Below, in pieces: positions 33,901-46,864 of a stretch of 64,000 nucleotides of DNA. Origin of the DNA: Argopecten irradians (taxonomy: Eukaryota > Mollusca > Bivalvia > Pectinida > Pectinidae); the NCBI RefSeq assembly GCF_041381155.1, contig NC_091146.1, positions 33,604,328 to 33,668,327 of the forward strand, written 5' to 3'. Positions within the stretch are counted from its first letter, which is position 1, and the number at the start of each line of letters is the position of its first letter. Below the pieces are notes generated by a model. That model did no database searches. It saw nothing but the letters and a program-made list of their open reading frames with translations, and had not been told where the DNA came from. Made by a program: the position numbers and the translations under genes.

Positions 33901-36000
33901 TTTCAGTAAAAGGCCCGGCACTGCTCTCCCCTAATTAATACAACTGTCCTGTATATTAATGTAGCTATATTGATACCCTAAAATCGATGTCTACTATTAA
34001 TACGAGTTATCCAGCACGCTGTTAAAAGGTAGATATACTTAAATTCCGGACGATGCAATCGCCGACGCGAGAGTTAAAAAAAAAACCTGGTTGGTGGGTT
34101 CTGATATTCAATTTGTGTTTTAATCATTCTAGTGACTTTGTGTATCGTGTTATATATCAAAATAGATTTAGCGATTATTTATTGAACCTTTAAAATCGGT
34201 ATAATTATATATATATTGATAACCACTTCATAGTTGTACATAATCAACCACTAATCAACAACACCTGCATTCGAACCGACAACATTTCTGCAATTCTAAT
34301 ATCAAATTGGACGACGAATTAATCAATGATGTATGGAGTGACAATCTAACAATGTATGTTAGAAATTAGTATTTGGAATATCTAAAATCATGTCTTTTAG
34401 TCGGGGCCTACTGTATGGTTTGTGGACGATCATATCGGAATTGACTGTATGGCTCGTAGTGATTATACTGTCGATTACTAGCGATTTGCTGTATGTAACC
34501 CTTCGAACTTTTTCATCATATTAGATGTATATACCAGTGCTCAGTATAATATATTAAGACAAAATTAATTAATGACAACATGCAATTTAAATTCAATTTA
34601 ATTGTAATCTTAATCACACTTAAAACGAATGCAAAATAACAATAAAAGTACACACGGGGATATATCTAAAACCTTTATTAGTTATTGCTAATTGTTAACG
34701 TAAGATATGACTCAAGATACCTCATAATGTGTATTAAGTGATATTTGCATAATTTCAATCCGAGTTTGTATGCAATTCGAGGTGTACTTTGATGTTGAAA
34801 ATTTCTTAGAAAATGAAATTATTTTGTTTCATTGATATACCGTATTGATATAGAAGGTACATCTAAATTATCACTAATTTTCATTTTAACGTTTCAGTTT
34901 TCATTTTAATTGGAACACATCGATAAAAAAATGACAAAAAAATTATATAAAACTACAATTATTCCCAATACACTACTACTAATGATAACAAAAATACAGT
35001 CAGTTTAGATTGTCTTGTGTGGGATTATTTTTAAGTTCCATGGCATCTCATTGTATAACATTAAGATCTTGTCTGATTTCAGTGAAAATTGCATTTGTAC
35101 ATTGCGGTTTTGAGGGATGCCGAATCACGTCTGTGTACATGAATACCACAGTTTTTACATACTAGATTTTATGCATTCCATGGAGGCTTATTTCCTCTGG
35201 AATAATTTAAAAATTATTTTGCTTTTTAAATGCTCTTACTAACGATTTTTTTACAAATGTGATTTTCAGAACAGTGCTCTTGTATACTGTTAATGATGCT
35301 ATTAAAATCTTCGCAACTCCTTGGCCAATAACTCCTTTATCCAAGTTATCCATATGTGCGGAAAGGGTCTTACTAACAGACAAAAAAGATTAATCCAACA
35401 ATACATAGAGTCATATAAAACCAAAATCGCTAACAGTCCTCTCACTAAAAGCCATACAGTACCGTGTCCAAGGGTGCTGTTAATAATCGGTGTTTATTCT
35501 GTTTTCTAAAATTCGAATGCTTTCTCTTAGAAGTACTTTGAATTATTGCATAATCAAATGGAGGAAATATTCGTAAACTGTAAGTGAAAAATGATCTACG
35601 AGTTAATTATTCAAACAGTTTGCGAGAGTATTGGCCATAGAGAGTACTACTGCACTGATTCGATCTATGTTCGGGGAATTATAAGTGTAATTTCCGAAAA
35701 ATTATAAATTAATATCAAAGGTTAGTGTATAAATATATATTACATATTTTGTGACAACTTTCGCGATCGTAATCGTGAAAAGGTCGAAAACTTTACCTTG
35801 GTCACATGCATACTGTGTTTTTTCCAAACAAACATTTCGCTTTGGCGATCGCTTTTTTCGGAATTTACACATGCATGTTCGACCACTGTTGAAACTCGTC
35901 GCTAGCTCGCAGCACACGACATCGGATGATAACAAAAATGGCATCATTTTGTCAAATCAAGAAACATAATGAATTAGAGGGATTTGCAACCCTTGAAGAC
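30991..36000. other. Intergenic, nothing recognised
   Basis: AT-rich, unique-looking DNA. Two diverged versions of a GGTTGTTT...GTCACTGGAAATT segment occur near 33205 and 33680. No exon with splice support, RNA gene or coding similarity seen. Confidence 0.4.
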
Positions 36001-37250
36001 CAATAATTTTCAGATGATTTGACTGAGATTTTTGGGAAAAAAATTTATATGACAATAAGAGATTTTGAATGTATGATTTCCGAGATTTTCATATTTTTCA
36101 ATCAAGTTATAAACCGACAACAAATCATATAATTCAGAACGTGGTATAATTATATAGTGTTTAAACTTTATATTCATGCAAAAATCACTGAAAAATAAAT
36201 CAAGTCAAACAGTTTTTAATCTCTATTTCAATGTATGTACATGTTTGTTCCTGCTAGTATGCTGACAAACGTAATACATATATAAAAATGATATCATAAG
36301 TATATAAATAGATCTGAATAGTCACACACGTTTGGAATTGTAAACTTAACGTATAACCAGTGAGTTAGACAGTACATGTATGCAATCTAAATCTCAGAAA
36401 ATATTTTATCATAAACGACTGAGTCCTTCGCAATGTTAAGTTTCGAAACACCTCGCTGGAGTGTAATACCTGTCTTAGTACCAATTCTCTCCGCTAGGCT
36501 GCGCGCATAATACTAATAGTATCCCCTCGGAGATATATATTTCCGAAGACTGACGGAAATTGAGTATTTTCAGAGTGAAGCCTAGCGGAGAGAAGAAAAA
36601 CTACGGCAGGTAATCAGGTCTAAATACCCCGCAAGCTCAGGCAGACGGCATCGGATGATCAGAGACCACACAAGGCGTCGTTTTCACAAACTGTGAATAT
36701 TGACTAGGCTGAAAAGATCTGGATAAACAAACGTTATACATGTAACTTTACAAAGGTAACATCATGGTAACTATGTAATAGATCTTACTGACATTGAAAA
36801 CCTAACAAATACCTCATAATCGGTAGATCTACGTCGTTTCAAATGAATGCATGCATTTTTGATATAAAGTTGTAAATGAATTGCTCCTTTTTGCCCAATA
36901 TCCTGAAAACGTTTCGCAACGATTCTTGAACATGAATTATTTTTGTTATTTTTTCACACATCTACAAGCCTAATTGAAATGTATAAAAATGTAACGTGAA
37001 ATATCGTTAAAACGTTAAAATCATAACTACAAGTTACTACATGTATGAGATATTGTATACAAATGTTATGAGCTTATTAAATGAATCTGCAAATAATTTC
37101 TTCTTTCACGCGAGATTGATGAAAAATTTGTTGAAAACGAACTATACTGTATTGATAGCATCTTTAAGCCAAGTGCATATAATAGCTACCACGGCCTATC
37201 GGCGTGCGCATGTGCTGATTTGAAAAACTGAATTGACTGTGACCTACGAA
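36000..37250. repeat. Diverged direct duplication, left copy, with nested hairpin
   Basis: Aligns in the same orientation with 38380-39870 (CAGATGATTTGA, GAATGTATGATTT, AGGCTGAAAAGATCT, AACATCATGGTAA). A hairpin at 36485-36594 has arms TTCTCTCCGCTAGGCT and AGCCTAGCGGAGAGAA. Confidence 0.6.
36485..36594. mobile_element. Hairpin MITE, 110 bp, 16-bp perfect arms
   Basis: Inverted ends TTCTCTCCGCTAGGCT and AGCCTAGCGGAGAGAA. A shortened relative lies in the partner duplication at about 38905-38965. Confidence 0.6.
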
Positions 37251-37761
37251 ACATTATCGTAGAATAAGACCACAATTATACGCTTCCAGTTTCAAAATGA
37301 AGTCGATTCAGAAATTTATGCATTTTATGAAAACCTGCAGCATGTCCCTGTGAACGTGGTATTTGCCACCAAACATAATGTAGATTCGTAGTATATATAT
37401 ATATCAATTTAACTAATATAGTGCAATTTATTGTCCAGGTGTGTTTTTTGCTCAATGATCCTGTGAAAAAAGTGGATGTATATAATTGGTGCATGCTGGC
37501 AGATATCCTGAGAAAATGCCGATCATGCTGGATTGAAACTTTCAGAATTTGCCCCTCGCATATTGACCTTGACCAAGTTAGTTGGAAACTTGTCAAAGGA
37601 ATTTTAGGAATTGATCATGAATTTTAATGTTCCAATGAAACATATAGCTAAATCAATTGTGGTCTCGGTACGCAACCGGATGTGGGTAACTGTAGTTATG
37701 CTCTACAAGCATGGTGACTGCTGATCTAGGTCAGATTTCGCATGCCTCAGTTTATTCTGTA

Positions 37762-37931
37762 TTTGCATATTACAGAGTTATCTGCCCTTGCGGGTAGGTA
37801 TTAATTGTGACGTCATGTGTTTGCGAGCGTAACGTCATACTTTTCGGAGAAAGCGACGTAAATTGCGCTCACAAAATAATGACGTAACAATCATTCCTTC
37901 CCGCAGGGGAGCTAATTCTGTAATATGCAAA
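37762..37931. mobile_element. Hairpin MITE, 170 bp, about 75-bp imperfect arms
   Basis: Ends TTTGCATATTACAGAGTTAT and CTGTAATATGCAAA. The arms also pair through CCCTTGCGGG and TGACGTCA-like sites. The whole element is a near-palindrome. Confidence 0.7.
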
Positions 37932-38379
37932 GACGGAATATGTGTGTAGGCTAATGCTGACCGTGCTGACAACTACATTTTGTACATGTGTTTATTAGAT
38001 AAAATAACTAATTTTTGAAGCGTGGCGCTCAACTGTATCTCTGTATCTAAGAAGAAAATAGCTATGTAAATTTGACCATTTGGAAGGTACCTGACCCCCA
38101 TGTTATGATCGCGACAGTGGGTAACTGTGTCACTAGATGTGGGTAACTGAAATGTAACTGACATGGAATAGTAAGTACCACACATCTGACATGAGTATAT
38201 TTAAAGTGCAAATGAACACACGTGTACCACACACCAGTAACATATATACATAGAGATTGGCAACGCCACCATTTTTACGATCGGCAGATGTAACTCTGTA
38301 TATGCTTAGGTTTTTTTTAATAAACTCTTAAATAGTTAAATACAGCAGAATAGCTTTGATATATAATAAATGTTCAGTA

Positions 38380-39870
38380 ATTTTCAGATGGTTTGAGTAC
38401 GATTTTGGTTGAAAAAATAATATTTTAACTTATATATAAATTAATGAAACAAAATGCACTTCCGGTTTCGAATGTATGATTTTCGAAAAAGCAGGTAAAA
38501 TGAATGATTTTCATGCTTTCAAAAATCTTATTAAATAATATCAGTCGGGAAAACTGATCACATCAAACCATGATATAATGTTAAAACTTTGTATTGATGC
38601 AGACATATCATTATAAAAGAATACATTTAAACGTAGTTAGCCAAGGGAAAATGCCTATAAACTGGAGGTCCCGCCTGTCAACAAAGACAAAGAAGGAGTT
38701 TCCAATCTTTATGTATATATGTTTCGGTTATAGACAATGGGAACCTAATGTATATCACACACTGTTTTGTCATTATAAAATAGTTCATGGAATTTACTAA
38801 AGTTTTAATCAATATATTTAATTTCATAAATATATGAAAGACAGGTATATCATAAATGTATAAGTCCTTCTAAAATTATAGACTATATTACTTACCTTGG
38901 TACAATTTTCTCCGCTAGGCTGCGCTCTTAAATACTTTTCCGGGCGAAGTCAAGCGGAGAGTGGAAAAGACTACTACGGGCACTAATATTCTAGTCTATC
39001 TAAAATTACGATTTATAAGTATCAAAGAGCGCAGCCTAGCCTACTAAGCTAAAGCAGGTAATTCAGTCAACACACGACTTTCGGAGACTCTCGAATGTTT
39101 TCGGAACACCTCGCTAGCTCGCAGCAGACGACACCGATTAGGCCCTATAGGCCTAACACACTGAGAATATTGAATAGGCTGAAAAGATCTAGATATATAA
39201 ATGCGATAAAGTTATGAAGGTAATATCATGGTAAGTATAGAAATGCATCTTACTGACACGTTCATCATTTACATCGTTTTCAAATGAATACTTGCATACA
39301 GGTTAACAAAAATGTTGTACATATAAATTTAATATTTGCTCCTTTTCAAGTTTTTGCAAAATATCTTGAAAACATTTTTTTTTGTGTGAAAAAAACGATT
39401 CCTCAGCACAAACTTGATTGTTCGCTATCCATATTTCATAAATCTACAATTCTAAGTGAAATATAGATAATTTAACATAAATATCTCACTTTTTCTAACA
39501 TGGTCAGCAAATTTGCACAGAAAGTATATATTTCAAGCTCAAATATCGCAAAACGTTGTTCGAGAGCACCCATATTTCTTCACATATTTGAAATCTGCAT
39601 GAAAAAATAGCAAGAAAATAAGACATGTTAGAAAATTATGGCATGTGTTTTTCCAAAAATATAAAGCTACCTTAAAATCATAGCTATATAGATCTACGGG
39701 AAATTATATGCAAATGCTATATAAAAAATCTACAAATAATTTCTACTTTCACTTGAAATTGAAGGAAAATTTGTTGCAAAACGAACAACATTTTTTGCAA
39801 TATGCATATATAGTATTTTTACGGTGTATTGGCGCGTGCATGCACGGATTTGGACGCCTGGATTGATTCA
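38380..39870. repeat. Diverged direct duplication, right copy
   Basis: Partner of 36000-37250. It has a shortened hairpin at about 38905-38965 (TTCTCCGCTAGGCT / AGTCAAGCGGAGAG) and a shared CTCGCTAGCTCGCAGCA motif, also seen near 35905. Confidence 0.6.
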
Positions 39871-39969
39871 GGGTTGGGGTAGAGCACAGGGGACAAGACA
39901 CAAATTTTTAACCGAACACTTTATATATCAACTTCGCGAAGTTACATATATATATGATAGCATATATAA

Positions 39970-40463
39970 TATATAGCATGAGATGGTCTTACAAGTGTGG
40001 TGTATGTAGCTGATTTTACTTTCCTTGTGCATGATGACATATTGCGTCTAAGGAATCCTAAAGTTTTGTTGGCATTTTTTGTTATGGTTTGAATGTGTTT
40101 GTTCCAATTTAGGTCATATTTGATGGTGACCGAGATTCTACATTATCTAAAATTTCATTGTAAAGTGTGTAATTAAATTTAACATGGCTTTTCTTCCTAA
40201 AGATGTTAATACATGTAACAGCACACTTCTTGGTATTAAATTACATTTGCCATTTATCTTCCCGATCTTCCAGTGACTTCTAGATCATTGTCCAGTTTCT
40301 GACAGTCTTGCAGTGAAAAGATTTCTGTGTAGAGGAGGCAATCATCAGCTAATAATTTAATCCTACATGAAACTGAGTGTATATATACTATATCGTTCAT
40401 GTATACGAGAAAGAGAAGTGGGCCGACCACTGTCCCCTGGGGAACCCCGGAGAGGGCTGGGGC
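39970..40463 (-). mobile_element. LINE fragment: reverse transcriptase of a CR1/Jockey-like element
   Basis: The minus strand encodes PALSGVPQGTVVGPLLFLVY, then MNDI, then KLLADDCLLYTEIFSLQDCQ: the SGVPQG...GPLLF and xADD boxes of a LINE reverse transcriptase (here L-A-D-D in place of the usual F-A-D-D). Further on, in other frames, come KCAVTCINI and FNYTLYN, then DLNWNKHIQTITKNANKTLG and FLRRNMSS, the usual thumb-side motifs. There is a stop after the first 70 or so codons and at least two frame changes. The N-terminal endonuclease and first RT boxes are absent, so this is a dead fragment of roughly 500 bp. Confidence 0.82.
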
Positions 40464-41400
40464 ACTATCTGAGTGAATTTAGTGAATTTATGGATTAAAT
40501 TCATGTATACATATACATAGTAAGTACAAGGATTTATAAATGAGAAGGATTTGTCGCTGTCTCTTTACACTACTAAAAACCACGCGAGACGCCTATGAAC
40601 CGGAAATAAAAAAAAAAAAAACATTTTTTTCAACAACTTGTCTTATCGAGTCAAACGAAACACCGATGTAAAGTTAAATAAATTTCACAGCCTTAAGTAC
40701 TTGCTTTAAGGACGGACGATTTAGAAGAAATGTCTTAAATTTTCACAGCTCATGAAATGACAGCACCCTTCAGAAAGTAAGACGGTAACCCTCGCACCCG
40801 CAAGTTACATCAAAGGGTTGCGGCGGCGGATATCTGAGGAAAATCAGTCGTCGCCCAACGTCACGGTCAGTGCACAAACACAAAAGCTCCTGTGCTGAAC
40901 TTGCCAAAAACCCAGTGTGAATTATTCTTCTCATAGGCCTATACGTCCTTAGTTAGTACGAGCAGACATTATTTACGTCTCTAGAACGGGAGAATCAGAA
41001 GATATCACAGCCAAACGGCTTAGTAGTGAAAACCTATATAGCTACATGTATATATACGACCGCTTCGCTAGTAACGTTAACCTACCCCATTTGGTACACG
41101 ACCCCTTTTGGTGCAAAATTAGATTTTCTCTCTCTAAAATTCTCGTTACTGTGTTTTGTCATCTATGCTATTGTTGTGTGAAAATACCCGTACAAAATGA
41201 CAATTTTCGCACAAATTTGACTTGGATCAGCGATTAATATTCTTATATGCTTACCTCGAAATGGACGAAATGACCAAAAACCAATGTTGACAGTGGGTGT
41301 CGAACAGCCATTCGAACCAACCAGTCAAACCGCATATACATATAATCGAAAACGGCCATGTATACATTAATACTATGTACATCATACATGTACATGTACT
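40464..41400. other. Intergenic, nothing recognised
   Basis: Has an A-run near 40608-40620 and mixed-composition DNA. No supported gene. Confidence 0.4.
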
Positions 41401-41410
41401 CAGTACAGTA

Positions 41411-41537
41411 CACAGGGACCTGGCGCAACAAATTTTAACCAACAGTATACACACACATATATATATATATAAAATACTATAATATTATATATGTACATGT
41501 AATACTGTTGGTTAATTTTTTGTGCCAGGTCCCTGTG
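41411..41537. mobile_element. Hairpin MITE, 127 bp
   Basis: Arms CACAGGGACCTGGCGCAACA / TGTGCCAGGTCCCTGTG, extending to AACCAACAGTAT / ATACTGTTGGTT, separated by TA-rich DNA. One arm of the same family occurs at 3945-3985. Confidence 0.7.
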
Positions 41538-41791
41538 GTACAGTACAGATAATTAAAGTAACATGTAAGCAGTAACTTGCTCAGTAGATCTTTAAATATT
41601 TCCTAAAACTTATAAACTGATTTTATAGATATCCATAATACATTTCAAAACGAACCTTTGTGCCGTTTCGGTACAACCAGAAACATATATACATTATATG
41701 TTTATGTTTATGGTACAACCGTACCGATACAACTGGTACGATCAACTAATGGAACGCTAGCTATAATATGATATACGTAACTTCCGCTGTG

Positions 41792-42007
41792 TCAAGGCGT
41801 TGTCAAACCAACAAGTCCCCGTATGAGGATGTACGTACCCATTATTGTACCTCCTGCAGTCATGTAGTGGATCGCACTGACAAAAATATCGACTAAATAT
41901 CCCGGAATCAACAGGTAAATATCCGTCGGATCAGTCAGCTTAGGACAGCAATCGTTAAACTTGTACATTATACATGTAACTATGATTACGCTATAGTATT
42001 TTTTCAA
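41792..42007 (-). CDS. Possible membrane-protein exon (weak)
   Basis: A 71-codon minus-strand ORF with a hydrophobic start (YYSVIIVTCIMY), CCPKLTDPTDIYLLIPGYLV, a second hydrophobic stretch, and a possible donor ATGG|GTACGT. The DCCPK...IYLLIPGYL pattern is faintly like small tetraspan proteins of the TMEM272 type, from memory only. No partner exons were found nearby. Probably chance or a fragment. Confidence 0.18.
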   Translation of the reverse strand: MKKYYSVIIVTCIMYKFNDCCPKLTDPTDIYLLIPGYLVDIFVSAIHYMTAGGTIMGTYILIRGLVGLTTP

Positions 42008-42811
42008 TTAACTAAATTAAACTTCCGTGTTCCTTGTATGGGTAGGGCCAAATAATCATAATCTGCCTGTACCCTTTGGGCCCTTCCCAGCATGACGACC
42101 ATATATATAGCAACTGTCAGAAATCTTCCATCCGGCCAGGGCTGTTATGATTAGAAGTTTAGAAGTTAATTATATAAGCAAGCTTTTAAGATAATTAAAT
42201 TTTCAGTCCAGGGTATATTTTCACTGTCAGGTCCGGTAGCACCGCTAAATCTGGCTGACATCACTGATCATGGTCGAGAACAATGTCGATGTTTGCTTTT
42301 TGATTGTATGTATATAACCAGAGATTTAAATATAATTGGGATAAGTAACTAGGGCTGTTCTGGCCATATCACGTACACACCTATTGTTATCGTAACGGAT
42401 GAAAAGTTACCACGAGACCAAGCCGTGAGTCTACGCACTATAGCTGGAGGCGAGTTATCATAGTGTTAGCCCATGAAGCTGTGTACGGCATATTTGACTA
42501 CAAACCAATAAACATAGAAAAGTATCTCATAATTGCATTAGAGACGCTCATCGCATGCATGTATATATATTTCTGTGTTGTTTTTTTATGAGAAACTGTG
42601 AAATTAAAACCTATGCATTGAAAGTTCTGTAAGTAATGATCAAAGCGTTCGAAAATTTTGGTGATTAATGACATATTATAAAAGCTGTTCTTGATTCATG
42701 AGAATGAAAAAATACGACACATATAAATTTAATGAGTAACCATTTAAATTCAATTCGGCTTTAGTAAAAAGATTGCTTGGTAAAGCCAGATATTTAAATA
42801 AATGGGAAGTT

Positions 42812-43604
42812 TCTAGTATAGCGGACCCCGGAAGTTTAGAAACATAATAATCAGTGCGCATGAGGTTGCTACGGATCATGTAAATATGTCGCCATTTTGA
42901 ATCACCGCTTCGAAGAGTCGACGGGGGTACGGGGGTGAAACCCCCGAGAAAAGAAAAAAAACCAACTCAATTTTACATCTTGAACTCATCTTAACTGTTT
43001 TTGTAGCATTTTAAATATTTAAAAAACAATTCTAGGACGTTTGAAAGGAACTTTGGCCTCAATGTGATCTTCGATAATGTTTGGACCATGGCCAGCACAT
43101 GTGAACACTGATTCGCTGTCTTTTCCATGCCAAATTTTCCTCTGTTGAGCAATATTTACCTGACAAACTGAAAAATGATCCAATTTCAATAAGCCAGTGG
43201 ATGGATATTGCCACGTTTTCATTATTTCTGTCATATATCCTTCATTCGAATCGTCACCATCGTAAACTACACGTGTACTTGTGTTTACAAATAAAATCAA
43301 AGTCCGTAAAATCACTCATTGCGCATGTGTTCAGCGCGTGCTCGGCTGACAACCAAAACGAAATCCCAAATTTTTTTCTCGTACACTCTACAATGTTTTC
43401 CGCATGATCCTTAGTTAAAAACTTTGTTGAAAACTTCAGTTTTTAACCAAAAAAGGACACGGTAAGCTCAAATTTTAACATTTTTTTGCATAAAAACCCA
43501 TATTTTTAATTTTTGACCGCCCGCTCACGCGGTCTCTATATATACAGGTCGCCGTCAATAAACTCGTGATATTTCGCGGAAAAAATGGGGTCCGCTATAC
43601 TAGA
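42812..43604. mobile_element. DNA-transposon-like element, 793 bp, perfect 18-bp terminal inverted repeats
   Basis: Ends TCTAGTATAGCGGACCCC and GGGGTCCGCTATACTAGA, exact inverted copies. A TA target duplication may be hidden within the ends. Inside, the minus strand holds a 98-codon ORF (43315-43019) containing VVYDGDDSNEGYMTEIMK and a possible splice donor after TTTGTCAG. I see no transposase motif. It is a non-autonomous element, and the ORF may be captured host sequence or chance. Confidence 0.65.
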
Positions 43605-43794
43605 TGTGTTCCGGAAATTCACAGTTAACATTACGTTTATTTAGTGTAACACCTCTACAATTATGAAAATGTGATGGATTAATTAAATAAATAATATTTT
43701 CAATAAAGAGCAAACTTTAAGCTATTTGGGTTTTTTTCTGTTCATCTCCTGAGTTATACTTAGATCGCATCATCGGACGAAGCGTAGTTTCAAT

Positions 43795-43874
43795 ATGGCG
43801 TTGTTAGACTGTACTCGGCTGTTATTTAGACAAGCGATGCACTCTGGGAAAGCTTCCGCTGCGGGCGTCGTTAA
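43795..43874 (+). CDS. Possible first coding exon, mitochondrial-presequence-like
   Basis: ATGGCG in good context opens MALLDCTRLLFRQAMHSGKA, then SAAGVV, and meets a donor TTAA|GTAAGG at 43875. The peptide is rich in Arg, Ala, Leu and Ser and has no acidic residue except one Asp, as in mitochondrial targeting leaders. Local GC is higher than in the surroundings. No second exon was recognised downstream to 45.8 kb, and without the splice the frame stops two codons later. The gene could be a relic or continue in exons I cannot see. Confidence 0.25.
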
Positions 43875-45800
43875 GTAAGGCTATGAGGTACCTTCTTATC
43901 CCTACTATTTAAATCTCTGATATAACATGGGAAAAGTGACATTATATTGTGATTGTTACTGTAGTTGCTAATATTCATGGGGTTTTCATTTCGCCCTCTT
44001 CTGTGTGTAAATCATTTTAGTCCAAGCTACAGAAAAAAAAATGTCTGACTAGATTACAATTGAAACTCGATAGCTGAATTGGCATTCTATCAGCGATTGT
44101 TATCGGCTTATTGAATTTGCCATCGATTGATCTATTTGAGAGGCATACAATCACAATATATCGATAGTGTGAAGTATTGTTACACCCCTCAACACGCTGA
44201 TCATACTTGTAAAGTGAAAGCGGATGGATAAAGTGTGTTTCGGGTGGATAAAATGCTAAAATAGATAAAAACAAACATGGTCAGATTGACAAGGATATAT
44301 CAACCCTCGTGAAATGATATTGGTGTATACATGTATTATATAAACACTCGGCACAAGCCTAGCGCTGGCCAGCCAAAATCTTTCACTTGAAAAAGAGATA
44401 AATATAATCTTACATGGGTCTGTCAAGTGGACATGGATATCTCAGGGTTGACAGATCCATGTTTATGTTATTTTTCTCCCACACTTAGTAGAAAAAATAT
44501 GAAATTTTACTTGCTTTCCAGCTTTTTCATTGTGCCACTATCACAGGAACTTCGTTATGTGACAAAATTGATGATGTCATTGACAGTGCACGCAGTGGTT
44601 ACACACCACATGTATTGATGACGTCACGTGTGTAAGCTGTCTGAAAGCCCCTGTGTAAGATGTAATCATTTTCCGAGCAACCACTTGATATCCCTATGAA
44701 GTATGAGAGAAATCCCTATTCACTGAATTGACAGGCTCATATAAAATTATGTTAATATTATCCAGTAGGGCAAGGCAGCCTTCACGAACAGAACAATTAC
44801 ATGACCTCACAACAATACTATATTGTCAAGACGTCTTATCTTGATAAAAAATATTCCAATAACCGGCGATGCTATGCATTTATGAAATGTCAACTGAAAT
44901 CACTTAGAAATATTAACCCTATAACCTTACTACTGAGTCCACTTTTGCTCAGATCCCTGGGTGGTCTTAATAAAGGTTTTACTGTATTTTTTTTCAAAAC
45001 TAGTTTCCCAAGTCATATATATATATATATATATATACCAAAAAGTGTACTCTTTTAGTAATCTTGATACAATTACTCAAGGGGTTACTATCACTGTCGT
45101 CATATCAACCCCTAGAATACAAATGTATATCATTGTATGTCGTATAGAAAAACCGAACGCAGTTCATGATCAGGAGGACAAACCTGACCAATCACAGGCT
45201 TGAGTAGACCTGCTTTGAAGAGAGAGTGACGACTAAACTTCAAAGCCACATAGTCAACTACAGTGTACTGTTATTCAAGGACCAAACTACTACTTGTCTC
45301 ATCGGTACTTTCACCCAGAGCCATGATTGTTATGGCATACATGTATTCCAGGGGTGGCTTAGTGACAGTGATATTAACCCCTAAATTATCATGGATAGTC
45401 ATTTAGCTGATTTAAAGTTTTACTCACTTTTACCTTTATGTTTTACAGGTAGCTGATTTGTAAGATTGTTTTGGTATGGTGGCCAGTGATACCTTACTTT
45501 AGAAGTAAACAAGACATTTTGAACCATAACATCGTGTGACATCTAACAAGAACAACCATTGGTTCCTGTTGCTGCGACAAGTGGTATTAAACTGATTATA
45601 ACTCAAATTTTAAATATGATTTCACTTTCCTAAATTTTCAGTCTATTTGTTATAATAGAAATACAGTTATATCGAATGAAATTACACAGAAATGTTTTAT
45701 TTTATGAAATTAAAAACAAACAAATAACTTTCTGTTATGACCTTGGTTCTTACAAATAATTGTAATTTATTATGATGTAAAATATTCAATTTCATCATTT
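43875..45800. other. Intergenic or intron, nothing firm
   Basis: A TA microsatellite sits at about 45018-45038, and an imperfect palindrome (ATGGGTCTGTCAAG / TTGACAGATCCAT) at about 44414-44461. ORFs here lack support. Confidence 0.35.
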
Positions 45801-45802
45801 TA

Positions 45803-46547
45803 GGTCACCTGAGACGAAGTCTCAAGTGACCAATTGTAATTTCCATTTGTCAGTTGTCGTGTGTCGTCCGTCGTGTCCGTAAACAACTTATATTTTCTAC
45901 TTCTCCAAAATTAATGAAACAAATTCAGTTAAAGTTTGCAAAAAACCCTTCTAAGACATCAGTCCAAACGAAATTGTGAATTATAGGGCCCTCACCTCCC
46001 AGGATGCTGTGAAAGGGGCCAAAATGGGTAAAATCGGCTAAATTTTGCTAAATTTTCCCGAAGGGTCAAGATGACCTATTGTCATTATGCACCGTCCGTC
46101 GTCATGCCCCGTGCGCCGTCCGCTGTGCGTAAACTATTCATTTAAACGACTTCGTCTCTATAACCGAAAAGCCCAGGGTATTCCAGAGGCCTAGAGACCT
46201 GATATTGGCCCTGTGACACGCTGGGATGAAGGGCTACCAAGTTTGTTTTAAATGTATGACCTTGACCTTCATTTAAAGTCACTTGGATCAAAGAGGCTTT
46301 GATCATTATATAACTTCTTGTACAGTATATAACTAAGACCCTGGGTACTGATAGTTGGCCTGTAGCATGCTTTAATAAAGTGCTATCAACATTGTTGAAA
46401 TGAATGACATTGACCTTCATTCAAGGTCACAGGGGGTAAAATATGTTACAATTGTGAAAACATACATACTTACTGTGTATTTCAGTTCTACTATATGTTG
46501 TATTAACAGTCAGATGACTGTTAAGGCCCATTGGGCCTCTTGTTTGC
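45803..46547 (+). repeat. 'aggtcacctgag' family element upstream of copy B
   Basis: Starts TTAGGTCACCTGAGACGAAG, which folds with TCTCAAGTGACC into a terminal hairpin. Contains GTCCGTCG runs and 'tgaccttgacc' units. Ends GGCCCATTGGGCCTCTTGTT. Its 3' part is equivalent to 960-1175 before copy A. Confidence 0.65.
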
Positions 46548-46689
46548 TAATTAGCAATAAGATGTTTGGAAAAGAAATACACAAGTTGTGCAAACAATGT
46601 ATTTTCACATAAAACAGAATTGCAAGACTTTTAAAGACAATTTTCTAATCGTACAAATGACTGCATCACATGCGTGGAAACAATCAAAT

Positions 46690-46860
46690 TACTAGACTGC
46701 ATTTCAATATTAGTGTATCTGTCAGACAATACAATCTTAGTGGATCACTTCGGTTTTGATTTGTAGGTAACCTCTAGATCTCAACTCTGACCTTGGAACA
46801 AAAATGGCTTAACCACTACACGATGCGACTGGTTAGACAAAAACAAAGATTTGAATCAAG
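46690..46860 (-). repeat. tRNA-derived insertion in copy B upstream region
   Basis: Absent from the matching place in copy A (1305-1330). The minus strand reads TCGTGTAGTGGTTAAGCC (box A-like) and AGAGTTGAGATCTAGAGG. Weak box B. Confidence 0.35.
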
Positions 46861-46864
46861 TGTA

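Noticed and set aside
37276-37627. Overlapping ORFs of 106 and 68 codons on opposite strands
   Set aside because: No family likeness, no splice context, and composition like the surrounding non-coding DNA.
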